Source of the DNA: Streptomyces sp. CNQ-509
GTDB taxonomy: Bacteria; Actinomycetota; Actinomycetes; Streptomycetales; Streptomycetaceae
NCBI RefSeq assembly: GCF_001011035.1
Contig: NZ_CP011492.1
Span: 3,915,501-3,979,500, forward strand
DNA: 64,000 nt
Direction of reading: 5' to 3'
A program made the position numbers and the translations under genes. Of this stretch, positions 25,413-33,337 are shown piece by piece (the first letter of the stretch is position 1; every line of letters starts with the position of its first letter). A model generated the notes under the pieces. That model ran no database searches, was not told where the DNA came from, and saw nothing but the letters and a program-made list of their open reading frames with translations.

Positions 25413-25951
25413 GGAAGAAGACGCCGCCCAGCGTCGCGTAGCCGGCGAGGGAAGTGAGGGAGTCCGCCCCGTCGGCCGTCAGGAGGAACCGGGTCACCGG
25501 CGCCCGCCCCCGCGCCCGCCGCCACCAGCGCCTCCGCGGGGTCGAACCCCAGCACCAGCCGGTCCGCGTCCGCCTCTTCGGCCCCCGCCTGTGCGCCCGC
25601 GGACCGCCCGGTCTCCGGCGCCAGCCAGCCGGTCAGCGTCACCCGGGCCCGTACCCGGTCCCGTACCCCCACCGGCGCGATGTCCGTCAGATGCAGCCGC
25701 ACCGGAAGGTCGCCCGCCGGGGCGCAGACCACCCGCGCCGCGAGCGCGCTCTCCGCCGGCGGGCGCAGCCGCAGCAGCCGGCCACCGGGGCCCGGGGCCG
25801 TCGTGTGCAGGCCCACCAGGTCGCAGCGGAAGCCGTCGGTCTCCAGCGTCAGCGAGCCCGCGGTCGCCAGGATCGTGCGCACCCGCTCCGCGGGCGCCGG
25901 CGCGGCGGTGCCGCTGCCTGCCTCCGCGCGTACGTCGTCGAAGAATGCCAT
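25361..25951 (-). CDS. Iron-regulated split-barrel protein (HugZ/DUF2470-like), probably C-terminally altered
   Basis: This is a 196-residue protein starting MAFFDDVRAEAG at 25949-25951. Residues 20-125 look like the split-barrel half of HugZ/DUF2470-type proteins (ERVRTILATAGSLTLETDG, LTDIAPVGVRDRVRARVTLTGWL). Those proteins bind or degrade haem or flavin in iron acquisition. After DADRLVLGFDPAEALVA the reading changes to low-complexity Gly/Ala and Pro/Arg-rich sequence, so the usual C-terminal domain appears lost. In the next frame the same bases encode a hydrophobic tail (LAGYATLGGVFFLISAARL), so a frameshift or fused remnant is possible. It lies 11 bases after the 90-aa gene and shares its iron box. 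Family assignment is from memory and moderate. Confidence 0.55.
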   Translation of the reverse strand: MAFFDDVRAEAGSGTAAPAPAERVRTILATAGSLTLETDGFRCDLVGLHTTAPGPGGRLLRLRPPAESALAARVVCAPAGDLPVRLHLTDIAPVGVRDRVRARVTLTGWLAPETGRSAGAQAGAEEADADRLVLGFDPAEALVAAGAGAGAGDPVPPDGRRGGLPHFPRRLRDAGRRLLPHLGGAPSPPCNSGDVT

Positions 25952-25962
25952 GCCCCGCCCCC

Positions 25963-26235
25963 TCAGCCGAGCTTGCCGGCGTTCTCGAGGGCGTCGGCGA
26001 ACCACAGGTCGGGCGGCGGGAACATGTTGCTGATCAGCAGCTCGGGGCCGAGCGAGGCGGACTCCTCGACGCTGAACTCGCCCCACGCCCCGCCGAGGCT
26101 CTCCAGCTCCGCCAGGTCCAGGTCGCCCGCCTGCGGGTCGGGTCTGCCGTCGATCGGCTCGCTGGGGCCGAGGGTGCCGGCTGAGGTGGGCAGGGTGCGG
26201 CGGGAGAGCGGGGTGGTCGGTGCGGTGGTGGCCAA
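25963..26235 (-). CDS. 90-aa protein of unknown function under an iron box
   Basis: I do not recognise this protein. It starts at a TTG (26233-26235) with GGGGAA seven bases before it, 19 bases from the iron box. The first 35 residues are Thr/Pro/Ser-rich (MATTAPTTPLSRRTLPTSAG). The rest is acidic, with LDLAELESLGGAWGEF and a conspicuous hydrophobic/Pro motif, ELLISNMFPPPDLWFADAL. No Cys, signal peptide or membrane helix is present. It is the first gene of a two-gene unit with the split-barrel protein. The iron box implies derepression when iron is scarce. A role as partner or peptide of haem/siderophore metabolism is inference only. Confidence 0.65.
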   Translation of the reverse strand: MATTAPTTPLSRRTLPTSAGTLGPSEPIDGRPDPQAGDLDLAELESLGGAWGEFSVEESASLGPELLISNMFPPPDLWFADALENAGKLG

Positions 26236-26253
26236 GGCTGGGTTCCCCGCGAC

Positions 26254-26272
26254 TTAGGTAAGGCTAACCTAA
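26254..26272. promoter_or_regulatory. Iron box (DmdR/IdeR/DtxR operator)
   Basis: The 19 bases TTAGGTAAGGCTAACCTAA differ at one position from the consensus TTAGGTTAGGCTAACCTAA. The flanking DNA is about 70 per cent GC, so the match is striking. It overlaps the promoter region of the 90-aa gene on the minus strand. Confidence 0.9.
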
Positions 26273-26299
26273 TATGCTCGACCGGGGAACCCGGGCCGA

Positions 26300-26336
26300 C
26301 GGCCCCGCGGCACGCCGACACGTGCGCGCGGGGCCG
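26300..26336 (-). terminator. Hairpin downstream of phoX
   Basis: CGGCCCCGCG pairs with CGCGGGGCCG across a 17-base loop, about 70 bases past the phoX stop. Confidence 0.5.
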
Positions 26337-26405
26337 CCGGACCCGTCGAACCGGAGGTTCCGCTACGGGACCGGAGGGGGTATCGGGGTCGCTGCGGGAG
26401 AAGCG

Positions 26406-28514
26406 TCAGGCCCCGATGCGCCCGCCCCCGGTGCGCCAGACGTTGACGACCGCCGGGCGGTTGGGCTTGCCGGGGCCGTCAGGCCACGCCGAGCCCGGGT
26501 TCTCGTACGACGCGCCGTCGACCTCGCCCGGGTGCTGCACCGCGACGAGCACGCGGTCCTCCTGCACCACGGGGCCGCAGGTCTCCGCGCCCGTGGGCAT
26601 GCTGAGGAACTGCTTCACCTGGCCCTCGTAGCGGCCCGTGGTCGCCACGCCGAACAGCCCGTCGTGGTTGCCGAGCGCGTTGCCGTCGGTGGAGATCCAC
26701 AGGTTGCCGTACGGGTCGAACGCCACGTTGTCCGGGCAGGAGATGGGGCTGACCTTGTCCTTCGGGAAGCCCGCGAAGTACGTCGACGGGTCCGCCGGGT
26801 CGCCGCAGATCAGGAAGAGCCGCCAGCCGAAGCCGGTGGCCGCCGGGTCGTCGCGCTTCTCCGTCAGCTCCAGGACGTGCCCGTGCTTGTTGGCGTTGCG
26901 CGGATTGGCCTCGTCGGCCTTGGCGTTGGTGCCGGTGCCGCGGTTGGTGTTGTTCGTCAGCGCGACGTACACCTTGCCGCTGTTCGGGCTCGGCTCCACG
27001 TCCTCCGGGCGGTCCATCTTCGTCGCGCCGGCCCTGTCGGCGGCGAGGCGGGTGAAGACGTAGACCTCCTCGGCCGTCATGCCGGGGACGAAGCTGCGGT
27101 TCCCGCTGGCCAGCTTGATCCACTCGCCGGAGCCGTCGAACTCGCCGTCCGCGGGCAGCTTGCCACTGCCGTCGATCTCGCCGGCCGGGCTGTCGCCGGT
27201 GAGCTTGGCGACGTACAGCGTGCCCTCGTCGAGGAGCGTCATGTTGTGGGCGCGCGCCCAGCGGCTGTTGCCGCGCATCATGCGCTTGTCGGAGACGAAC
27301 TTGTAGAGGTAGTCGAAGCGCTCGTCGTCACCGGAGTACGCGACCGCGCGGCCGTCGCGCGTCAGCCGGATGCTGGCGCCCTCGTGCTTGAAGCGGCCGA
27401 GCGCGGTGTGCTTGACGGGGGTCGAGTCCGGGTCGTACGGGTCGATCTCCACGACCCAGCCGAAACGGTTCGGCTCGTGGGGCTCCTTGGCGATGTCGAA
27501 GCGGTCGTCGAACTGCTCCCACTTGCGCCCGGAGGCGCCGGTGGGGAGGCCGTAGCGCGCGAGGCGCTGCCGGGCGACGGGGTCGGTGACGGCCCCGGCG
27601 TTGGCGAAGTACTGGTTGAAGTTCTCCTCGCCGGAGAGCACCGTGCCCCACGGGGTGGTGCCGCCCGCGCAGTTGTTGAGGGTGCCGAGCACGCGCCGGC
27701 CGGTCGGGTCCGCGGAGGTCTTGAGCAGGTCGCCGCCCGCGGCCGGGCCGCGCAGCTCGAACGCGGTGGTGGCGGTGATCCGGCGGTTCAGCGGGTGCCG
27801 CGGTACGGCGCGGAGGGTGCCGCCGCCCGTGCCCCGGCCGCCGTCCTCCTGGACGGCCACGACGGACATGCCGTGCGCGGCCCAGCCGATCTCGGCCTGC
27901 TCGCGGGTGACATTCTCCGGGTCGTACCCGGGGAACATGAGCTGCTCATCGGTGTACTCGTGGTTCGCCACCAGCAGTTCCCGGCCGCGCTCGCCGCGCA
28001 GCGGCAGCAGGGCGAGGAAGTCGACGTTGTAGCCGAACTGGCCGGCCTGGGCGGCGGCCGACTGGCGGGCCGGGTCGAAGGCGGGGGCGCCGCGCAGGAC
28101 GGGGTCGCCCCAGGCGATGACGACGTTCTGCTCGTAGCCGTCGGCGACGGTGACGGTGTCGTCGGTGTTGGGCGCGACCGCGTCGAAGCGCAGGCCGCGG
28201 GCGGCGCCGCCGCCGGCCCCGCCGCTGCCGGGACCGCGGCCGAAGGTGCCGGCCGGCGAGGTGGGCGAGGCCGGCGCCGCCGACGCCGGGCCGGCGCCGA
28301 CGAGCTGCGCGCCCGCCGCCACCACGGTCACCGCGGCACCGGCGCGCAGCGCCCCGCGGCGGGAGACGGCGCGGGCGACGATGTCGCCGGCGTACTCGTT
28401 GTCGCTGGTGTTCGGCACCTCGTGGAAGCAGGCGTCGCCACAGCGGTAGCGACAGGTCATGGCCGAGCGCCCGCCCGGGTGCGGCGAGCCGATGAGCGGC
28501 AGAAGTCTGCGCAC
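26406..28514 (-). CDS. phoX: PhoX-type (DUF839) alkaline phosphatase
   Basis: This is an exported phosphatase of the PhoX family (monomeric, Ca/Fe-dependent), which releases phosphate from organic esters. The 702 residues begin at GTG 28512-28514 with GGAGGGG just upstream. The N-terminus RRLLPLIGSPHPGGRSAMTCRYRCGD is conserved in streptomycete members. A twin-Arg signal follows (SRRGALRAGAAVTVVAAGA). Family motifs include LLVANHEYTDEQLMFPGY, TLNNCAGGTTPWGTVLSGEE, HPEDVEP-type DRPEDVEPSPNSGKVYVALTN and SCPDNVAFDPYGNLWISTDG. A PHO box lies upstream at 28584-28601, supporting phosphate control. It is divergent from metG. DUF839 family assignment is firm; the enzymatic role is by family. Confidence 0.88.
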   Translation of the reverse strand: MRRLLPLIGSPHPGGRSAMTCRYRCGDACFHEVPNTSDNEYAGDIVARAVSRRGALRAGAAVTVVAAGAQLVGAGPASAAPASPTSPAGTFGRGPGSGGAGGGAARGLRFDAVAPNTDDTVTVADGYEQNVVIAWGDPVLRGAPAFDPARQSAAAQAGQFGYNVDFLALLPLRGERGRELLVANHEYTDEQLMFPGYDPENVTREQAEIGWAAHGMSVVAVQEDGGRGTGGGTLRAVPRHPLNRRITATTAFELRGPAAGGDLLKTSADPTGRRVLGTLNNCAGGTTPWGTVLSGEENFNQYFANAGAVTDPVARQRLARYGLPTGASGRKWEQFDDRFDIAKEPHEPNRFGWVVEIDPYDPDSTPVKHTALGRFKHEGASIRLTRDGRAVAYSGDDERFDYLYKFVSDKRMMRGNSRWARAHNMTLLDEGTLYVAKLTGDSPAGEIDGSGKLPADGEFDGSGEWIKLASGNRSFVPGMTAEEVYVFTRLAADRAGATKMDRPEDVEPSPNSGKVYVALTNNTNRGTGTNAKADEANPRNANKHGHVLELTEKRDDPAATGFGWRLFLICGDPADPSTYFAGFPKDKVSPISCPDNVAFDPYGNLWISTDGNALGNHDGLFGVATTGRYEGQVKQFLSMPTGAETCGPVVQEDRVLVAVQHPGEVDGASYENPGSAWPDGPGKPNRPAVVNVWRTGGGRIGA

Positions 28515-28583
28515 GATCCCCTCCGGATTCTGTGAGTTCGCGCCGGACGCTAGGCGCGTAGTCCCGCCGAGGGGAGAAGCGGA

Positions 28584-28601
28584 CCTGAACACAAGGTGAA
28601 C
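28584..28601 (-). promoter_or_regulatory. PHO box upstream of phoX
   Basis: On the minus strand GTTCACC (28595-28601) and GTTCAGG (28584-28590) start 11 bases apart, the PhoP repeat phasing. It is about 70 bases before the phoX start. Confidence 0.65.
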
Positions 28602-28697
28602 CCGCGCCGGTGAGGTGCGCGGGCGGCCTACGATGAGCGGTTGGTCACCGTGGGTAACCGGATGAGTGCGATGGCCTAGGCCGTTAGGATTTCGACC

Positions 28698-30314
28698 ATG
28701 GCGGCCACTGGAGAAGAGCAGCAGGGGACGAAGGCGTACTACGTCTCGACCCCCATCTACTACGTGAACGACGCTCCGCACCTGGGCCACGCCTATACGA
28801 CCGTCGCAGGCGACGTGCTCACCCGCTGGCACCGCCAGCGCGGTGAGAAGGTGTGGTACCTCACCGGCACGGACGAGCACGGTCAGAAGATCATGCGCAC
28901 CGCGGAGGCGCACGGCGTCACCCCGCAGGAGTGGTGCGACAAGCTCGTGGAGGAGGCGTGGAAGCCCCTCTGGGAGCACCTGGAGATCGCGAACGACGAC
29001 TTCATCCGCACCACGGAGAAGCGGCACACGGACCGGGTGCAGGAGTTCGTCCAGGACCTGTACGACAAGGGCGAGATCTACCAGGGCGGCTACGAGGGCC
29101 CGTACTGCGTCGGCTGCGAGGAGTACAAGACCCCCGGCGAGCTGCTCGACGGCGAGGGAGAGTACGCGGGCCTGAAGCTCTGCCCCATCCACAAGACGCC
29201 GGTGGAGATGCTGAAGGAGGAGAACTACTTCTTCAAGCTCTCGGAGTACGGTCCGAAGCTGCTGGAGTTCTACGAGGCCAACCCCGGCTTCGTCCAGCCC
29301 GAGTCGGCCCGTAACGAGGTCGTGAACTTCGTCCGGCAGGGCCTCAACGACCTGTCGATCTCCCGCTCCACCTTCGACTGGGGCGTGCGGGTCCCGTGGG
29401 ACGACAAGCACGTGATCTACGTGTGGATCGACGCCCTCCTCAACTACGCGACCGCCGTGGGCTACGGCGCGGACGAGCAGAAGTTCGCCGGCACCTGGCC
29501 GGCGGACGTCCACCTCGTCGGCAAGGACATCCTCCGCTTCCACGCGGTGATCTGGCCGGCGATGCTGATGGCCAACGGGCTGCCGCTGCCGGGCAAGGTC
29601 TTCGCCAACGGCTGGCTGATGGTCGGCGGCGAGAAGATGTCGAAGTCCAACCTGACCGGCATCAAGCCGCAGGACCTCACGGACCACTTCGGCGTCGACG
29701 CGTACCGCTGGTACTTCCTGCGGGCCATCCAGTACGGCCAGGACGGCTCGTTCTCCTGGGAGGACTTCACCCACCGCTACACCAGCGAACTGGCCAACGA
29801 CTACGGCAACCTGGCGTCGCGCGTGGGCGCGATGACCGTCAAGTACTTCGACGGCGACCTCCCGGCGGCCCCGGCCGCGGGCCCCGCGGAACAGGTGATC
29901 GTCGACGGCCTGGCGCACGCGGCGGCGGAGGCGGACCGGCGGATCGGCGACGAACTCGACTTCGCGGGCGGCATCGCGGCGGTCTTCGACTTCATCAAGA
30001 AGGTCAACCTGTACCTGACGGAACAGGAGCCCTGGAAGGTCGCGAAGGACACCTCCCCCGAGGCCCAGGCCCGCCTGGCGACGATCCTCTACACCGCGGC
30101 GGAGGCCCTCCGCGCGGTCGCGGTCCTGCTGCACCCGGTGATGCCGCGCACGTCCCAGCAGCTCTGGTCGTCCCTGGGCGCGGAACCCGCCCTGGGCCCG
30201 CTGGCCGACCAGCGCCTCGCGGAGGCCGCCGACTGGGGCCGCCTCCCGGCGGGCGCCCGGGTGACGAAGGGTGCGATCCTCTTCCCGCGCCTGGAGGAGC
30301 CGAAGCAGTCCTGA
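28698..30314 (+). CDS. metG: Methionyl-tRNA synthetase
   Basis: This enzyme charges tRNA-Met and initiator tRNA with methionine. It has 538 residues without the C-terminal dimerisation domain, as in other actinomycetes. The class I HIGH motif is HLGH at 28-31 (NDAPHLGHAYT). A zinc knuckle is seen in PYCVGCEEY and KLCPIHKT. The KMSKS loop reads GGEKMSKSNL at about 315. The anticodon-binding helical domain follows (TSELANDYGNLASR). The ATG at 28698 starts MAATGEEQQ. It is divergent from phoX and followed by a 14-bp hairpin terminator. Confidence 0.97.
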   Translation: MAATGEEQQGTKAYYVSTPIYYVNDAPHLGHAYTTVAGDVLTRWHRQRGEKVWYLTGTDEHGQKIMRTAEAHGVTPQEWCDKLVEEAWKPLWEHLEIANDDFIRTTEKRHTDRVQEFVQDLYDKGEIYQGGYEGPYCVGCEEYKTPGELLDGEGEYAGLKLCPIHKTPVEMLKEENYFFKLSEYGPKLLEFYEANPGFVQPESARNEVVNFVRQGLNDLSISRSTFDWGVRVPWDDKHVIYVWIDALLNYATAVGYGADEQKFAGTWPADVHLVGKDILRFHAVIWPAMLMANGLPLPGKVFANGWLMVGGEKMSKSNLTGIKPQDLTDHFGVDAYRWYFLRAIQYGQDGSFSWEDFTHRYTSELANDYGNLASRVGAMTVKYFDGDLPAAPAAGPAEQVIVDGLAHAAAEADRRIGDELDFAGGIAAVFDFIKKVNLYLTEQEPWKVAKDTSPEAQARLATILYTAAEALRAVAVLLHPVMPRTSQQLWSSLGAEPALGPLADQRLAEAADWGRLPAGARVTKGAILFPRLEEPKQS

Positions 30315-30320
30315 GCGGTA

Positions 30321-30352
30321 CGGGCCCGCCGCCCCACCGGGCGGCGGGCCCG
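30321..30352. terminator. Bidirectional terminator between metG and AraC-type gene
   Basis: A perfect 14-bp stem (CGGGCCCGCCGCCC / GGGCGGCGGGCCCG) with a CACC loop lies between the two convergent stop codons. Confidence 0.85.
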
Positions 30353-30359
30353 GCCGTGA

Positions 30360-31142
30360 TCATTCGCCGGGGGCGTGCGGCGCGTCGCCGCCCAGGTAGC
30401 GGCCCGGGGACGTGCCGACCGTTCGCCGGAACGCCGCGAGGAACGCGCTCGGCGTCGCGTATCCCACGGTGTGCGCGACCCGGGAGACGGGCTGCCCCTC
30501 GGCGAGGAGGGGCAGGGCGGCGCGCATCCGCAGATGGGTGCGCCAGCGGTCGAAGGTCATGCCGGTGTCGTGGACGAACAACCGGGTCAGGGTGCGCCGG
30601 CTCACGCCGGCGCTCCGCGCGTGAGCCTCCAGCCCCCGGGGGTCCGCGGGGTCGGCGAGCAGCGCGTCGGCCACCGCGCGCACGCGGTCGTCGGTGGGGC
30701 TCGGTACGTCGATGGGGGTGGCCGGCAGCGGGCGCAGGAGACCCAGGACGACCGCCTCAGCCCGTAGCCGCGCGTCGTCGGGCAGGCTCTCGTCGCTCAG
30801 GTGGACGAACAGGTGGGCCAGCAGGCCGTCGACGCCGACCGGCGTGGGCTCCGTCCAGTCCAGGTCGCATCGGTCCGGTGCGAAGTAGAGGCTGCACAGC
30901 ACCGCGTCGCGGGTCGCCCCCGTCCTGTGGACGACCCCCGCGGGCAGCCACAGCGCCCGGGTGCGAGGCAGGACCCAGTACGAGTCGCCGACGGCGACGC
31001 CCAGCACTCCGCGCCGCGCCCAGGCCACCTGGTGCTGCGGGTGGCTGTGCGGGACGAACCACTGCCCGGACGCCAGCGGGAAGGTCCCGACGACGATGGC
31101 GCCCACCCCGGCCGGGACGGCTCCGAAGACGGCATCGGTCAT
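30360..31142 (-). CDS. AraC family transcriptional regulator
   Basis: This is a 260-residue regulator. The N-terminal cupin-like sensor (about 10-110) contains FVPHSHPQHQVAWARRGVL and LWLPAGVVHRTGA. The C-terminal double HTH (about 165-255) reads AHARSAGVSRRTLTRLFVHDTG and VAHTVGYATPSAFLAAFRRTVG. Start is at ATG 31140-31142. It is divergent from the DHA2-type exporter with 84 bases between them. An inverted repeat (CGCGATACG, 14 bases, CGTATCGCG) at 31165-31196 is the obvious operator. It most likely controls the exporter. Confidence 0.9.
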   Translation of the reverse strand: MTDAVFGAVPAGVGAIVVGTFPLASGQWFVPHSHPQHQVAWARRGVLGVAVGDSYWVLPRTRALWLPAGVVHRTGATRDAVLCSLYFAPDRCDLDWTEPTPVGVDGLLAHLFVHLSDESLPDDARLRAEAVVLGLLRPLPATPIDVPSPTDDRVRAVADALLADPADPRGLEAHARSAGVSRRTLTRLFVHDTGMTFDRWRTHLRMRAALPLLAEGQPVSRVAHTVGYATPSAFLAAFRRTVGTSPGRYLGGDAPHAPGE

Positions 31143-31164
31143 GCCTCCCAGCGTATGTCCCCAA

Positions 31165-31196
31165 CGCGATACGACGTGGCCCAGTAGCGTATCGCG
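31165..31196. promoter_or_regulatory. Inverted-repeat operator between AraC and MFS genes
   Basis: CGCGATACG (31165-31173) and CGTATCGCG (31188-31196) are perfect complements. Their centre-to-centre distance is 23 bases, about two helical turns, in the middle of an 84-base divergent promoter. Confidence 0.65.
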
Positions 31197-31226
31197 GCCA
31201 GGGCGCCGGGCGCCTAGCGTCGTCGT

Positions 31227-32726
31227 ATGCCCACCGATCCTCCGCGCCCCGGGCGCGACCGCAGCGTGACCGGCCCCGCCCCGCAGCACGGGACGCCCGC
31301 CGTGACGGCGGCGTCGGCAGCGGCCGGGCCGGGGGCCGGCGGGCGGCGCGGGCCGGCCCTGGTGGTCCTCTGCTTCGTGCAGTTCATGCTCGTCGTGGAC
31401 GACAACGTGGTGAGCGTCGCGCTCCCCACCGTGCGCGACGACCTCGGCTTCAGCACCCCGGGGCTGGCGTGGGTCGTCAACGCCTACTTCCTCGCCTTCG
31501 GCGGACTGCTGCTGCTCTTCGGCCGCATGGCCGACCTGCTGGGCCGCCGGCGCATCTTCCTCACCGGCGTGACCGTGTTCGGTGCGGCGAGTCTGCTCTG
31601 CGGGCTCGCGCAGGAGCCCTGGCACCTGGTGGCCGGGCGGTTCGCGCAGGGCGCGGGAGCGGCCATGGCCAGCCCCGCCGCACTGGCGCTGATCGCGCTC
31701 CTGTACCCGGGGACCAGGGAGCGCGCCCGGGCGTTCGGCATCTGGGGCGGGATCGCGGGCCTGGGCGGCACGGCGGGCCTGGTGATCTCCGGCGCGCTGA
31801 CCGGCCTCGCGTCCTGGCGCTGGATCTTCCTCATCAACCTGCCGGTGGCGCTGGCGGCCGTCGTGCTGCTCCCGCGCCTGGAGCCCGAGAGCCGCGCCGC
31901 ACGCGCGGCCCGCCTCGACGTCCCCGGCGCGGTCCTGGGCACCGGCGCCCTCGTGTCCCTGGTCTACGGGCTGCTGCGGAGCGCCGAGTCGGGCTGGGGC
32001 GACCCCGGGACCGCCGGGCCCCTGGTCCTCGCCGCCCTCCTGGCCGCCGCGTTCCTCGCGGTCGAAGCACGCACCGCCGAGCCGCTGGTGCCGCTGTCGT
32101 TCCTCGCCTTCCGCTTCCGCGCCGTGGCCAACGGGGCGACCCTGCTGTTCTCCGCGGCCATGTACGCGATGGCCTTCCTGCTGATGGTGCACCTGCAGAC
32201 CGTGCTGGGCTACCGCCCGCTCGCGGCCGGCCTCGCCTACCTGCCGTACGGCGGCGGCATCCTGATCGGCATGTGGCTCTCCTCCCGAGCCGTGACGAGG
32301 CTCGGCGCACGACCGGCTCTCGTGCTGTCGTTCCTGATCACCGCGGCCGGGCTGCTGCTGCTTGCGGGCGTGGCACCGAGCGACGGCTACGGGTCCGGCG
32401 TGCTGCCCGGCATGCTCCTCACGAGCCTCGGATGCGGCCTGAGCCTGCCCGCTCTCACCGTCGCGGCCCTCACGGGCACCACCGGCGAGAACGCCGGCCT
32501 CGGCTCGGCGGTCCTGACCTCCGTCCAGCAGGTCGGGGGCGCCGTGGGGGTGGCGGTCTTCGTCGGCCTGGCCACCCGGCGCCGCGACGACCTGACCGCG
32601 GGCCACGACCCCCTGCACGCGGCAACGGAGGGCTTCTCCACCGCACTCACCACGGCCGCCGCCCTCCTCACCCTCGGCGCAATCCTCATAGCCGCACTGC
32701 TCCGCGCCCCGGCCGTCAAGGCATGA
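31227..32726 (+). CDS. MFS drug exporter, DHA2 (14-helix) type
   Basis: This is a 499-residue membrane antiporter. Typical signatures are VVDDNVVSVALPTVRDDLGFS in helix 1, the motif A loop GRMADLLGRRRIF, helix 4-5 AQGAGAAMASPAALALIALL, and motif C-like GIAGLGGTAGLVISGAL. Late DHA2 motifs include YRPLAAGLAYLPYG and GTTGENAGLGSAVLTSVQQVGGAVGVA. The N-terminal 45 residues are cytosolic and Pro/Ala-rich. It is an intact relative of the broken transporter at 5420. Divergent from and probably controlled by the AraC-type gene. Substrate unknown. Confidence 0.92.
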   Translation: MPTDPPRPGRDRSVTGPAPQHGTPAVTAASAAAGPGAGGRRGPALVVLCFVQFMLVVDDNVVSVALPTVRDDLGFSTPGLAWVVNAYFLAFGGLLLLFGRMADLLGRRRIFLTGVTVFGAASLLCGLAQEPWHLVAGRFAQGAGAAMASPAALALIALLYPGTRERARAFGIWGGIAGLGGTAGLVISGALTGLASWRWIFLINLPVALAAVVLLPRLEPESRAARAARLDVPGAVLGTGALVSLVYGLLRSAESGWGDPGTAGPLVLAALLAAAFLAVEARTAEPLVPLSFLAFRFRAVANGATLLFSAAMYAMAFLLMVHLQTVLGYRPLAAGLAYLPYGGGILIGMWLSSRAVTRLGARPALVLSFLITAAGLLLLAGVAPSDGYGSGVLPGMLLTSLGCGLSLPALTVAALTGTTGENAGLGSAVLTSVQQVGGAVGVAVFVGLATRRRDDLTAGHDPLHAATEGFSTALTTAAALLTLGAILIAALLRAPAVKA

Positions 32727-32761
32727 CGGAAGGGGGGTGGGGTGCCGGCCCTGTATCCGCG

Positions 32762-33160
32762 TCAGGGGACGGCCGTCGCCGGGGGCGCACCGGGGAGATT
32801 GAAGGTCGCCCAGACGGCCTTGCCGGGGCCGTTGCGGTCGGAGGTGCCCCAGTCGTCGGCGAGGGCGGCGACCAGGAGCAGTCCGCGGCCGTCGTCGTCG
32901 GTTTCCGCGGGCGCGCATACGTGGGGCTCGCCGTCCCCGGCGTCGTGCACCTCGACGTGAACGAGGTGTTCCTGCACGACGACGCGTACGAGGAAGAGGC
33001 GGCCGGCGGGGGTGTGGCGCAGCGCGTTGGTGGCCAGTTCGGAGACACACAGGCGGATGTCGTCCGCCCGGTCCCCCGCGTCCAGGACGGCGGCGACGAA
33101 CTCGCGCGCCTTGCCCACCGAACGGGCACTCCGGGCGAACATGCGCGACTGCGTGGACAT
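32762..33160 (-). CDS. Anti-sigma-type ATP-binding protein (HATPase)
   Basis: This is a 132-residue cytosolic protein with a stand-alone GHKL ATPase fold like RsbW/SpoIIAB. The N-box reads CVSELATNALRHT, the G1 box region HDAGDGEPHV, and the G2 region TDDDGRGLLLVAALADDWG. Streptomycetes carry many copies next to XRE regulators (WhiJ-type loci). Here it is divergent from the XRE gene at 33338. It converges on the DHA2 exporter with 35 bases between the stops. No DUF397 partner gene is visible. Partner switching or anti-sigma action is by family only. Confidence 0.87.
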   Translation of the reverse strand: MSTQSRMFARSARSVGKAREFVAAVLDAGDRADDIRLCVSELATNALRHTPAGRLFLVRVVVQEHLVHVEVHDAGDGEPHVCAPAETDDDGRGLLLVAALADDWGTSDRNGPGKAVWATFNLPGAPPATAVP

Positions 33161-33337
33161 GTGTACCTCGTTCCGGATGGAGCTGGGTTTTGGTACCTGC
33201 TCCTCTCCGGCCAGTTCAGCCCTTCGGGCAGCGTGGCGGAGGACGAGGGACCGGACATCCGGGCGGACGTTTTCGCCGCCGCCGTCGAGGCGAAGTCCCT
33301 ACGGTGGGACGTTGTTCACGGGCGGTGAGGAGAGCTC

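Noticed and set aside
28515..30134. Long N-terminal extension of the phoX frame across metG
   Set aside because: It is antisense to metG, and the GTG at 28514 has a ribosome site and family-typical start.
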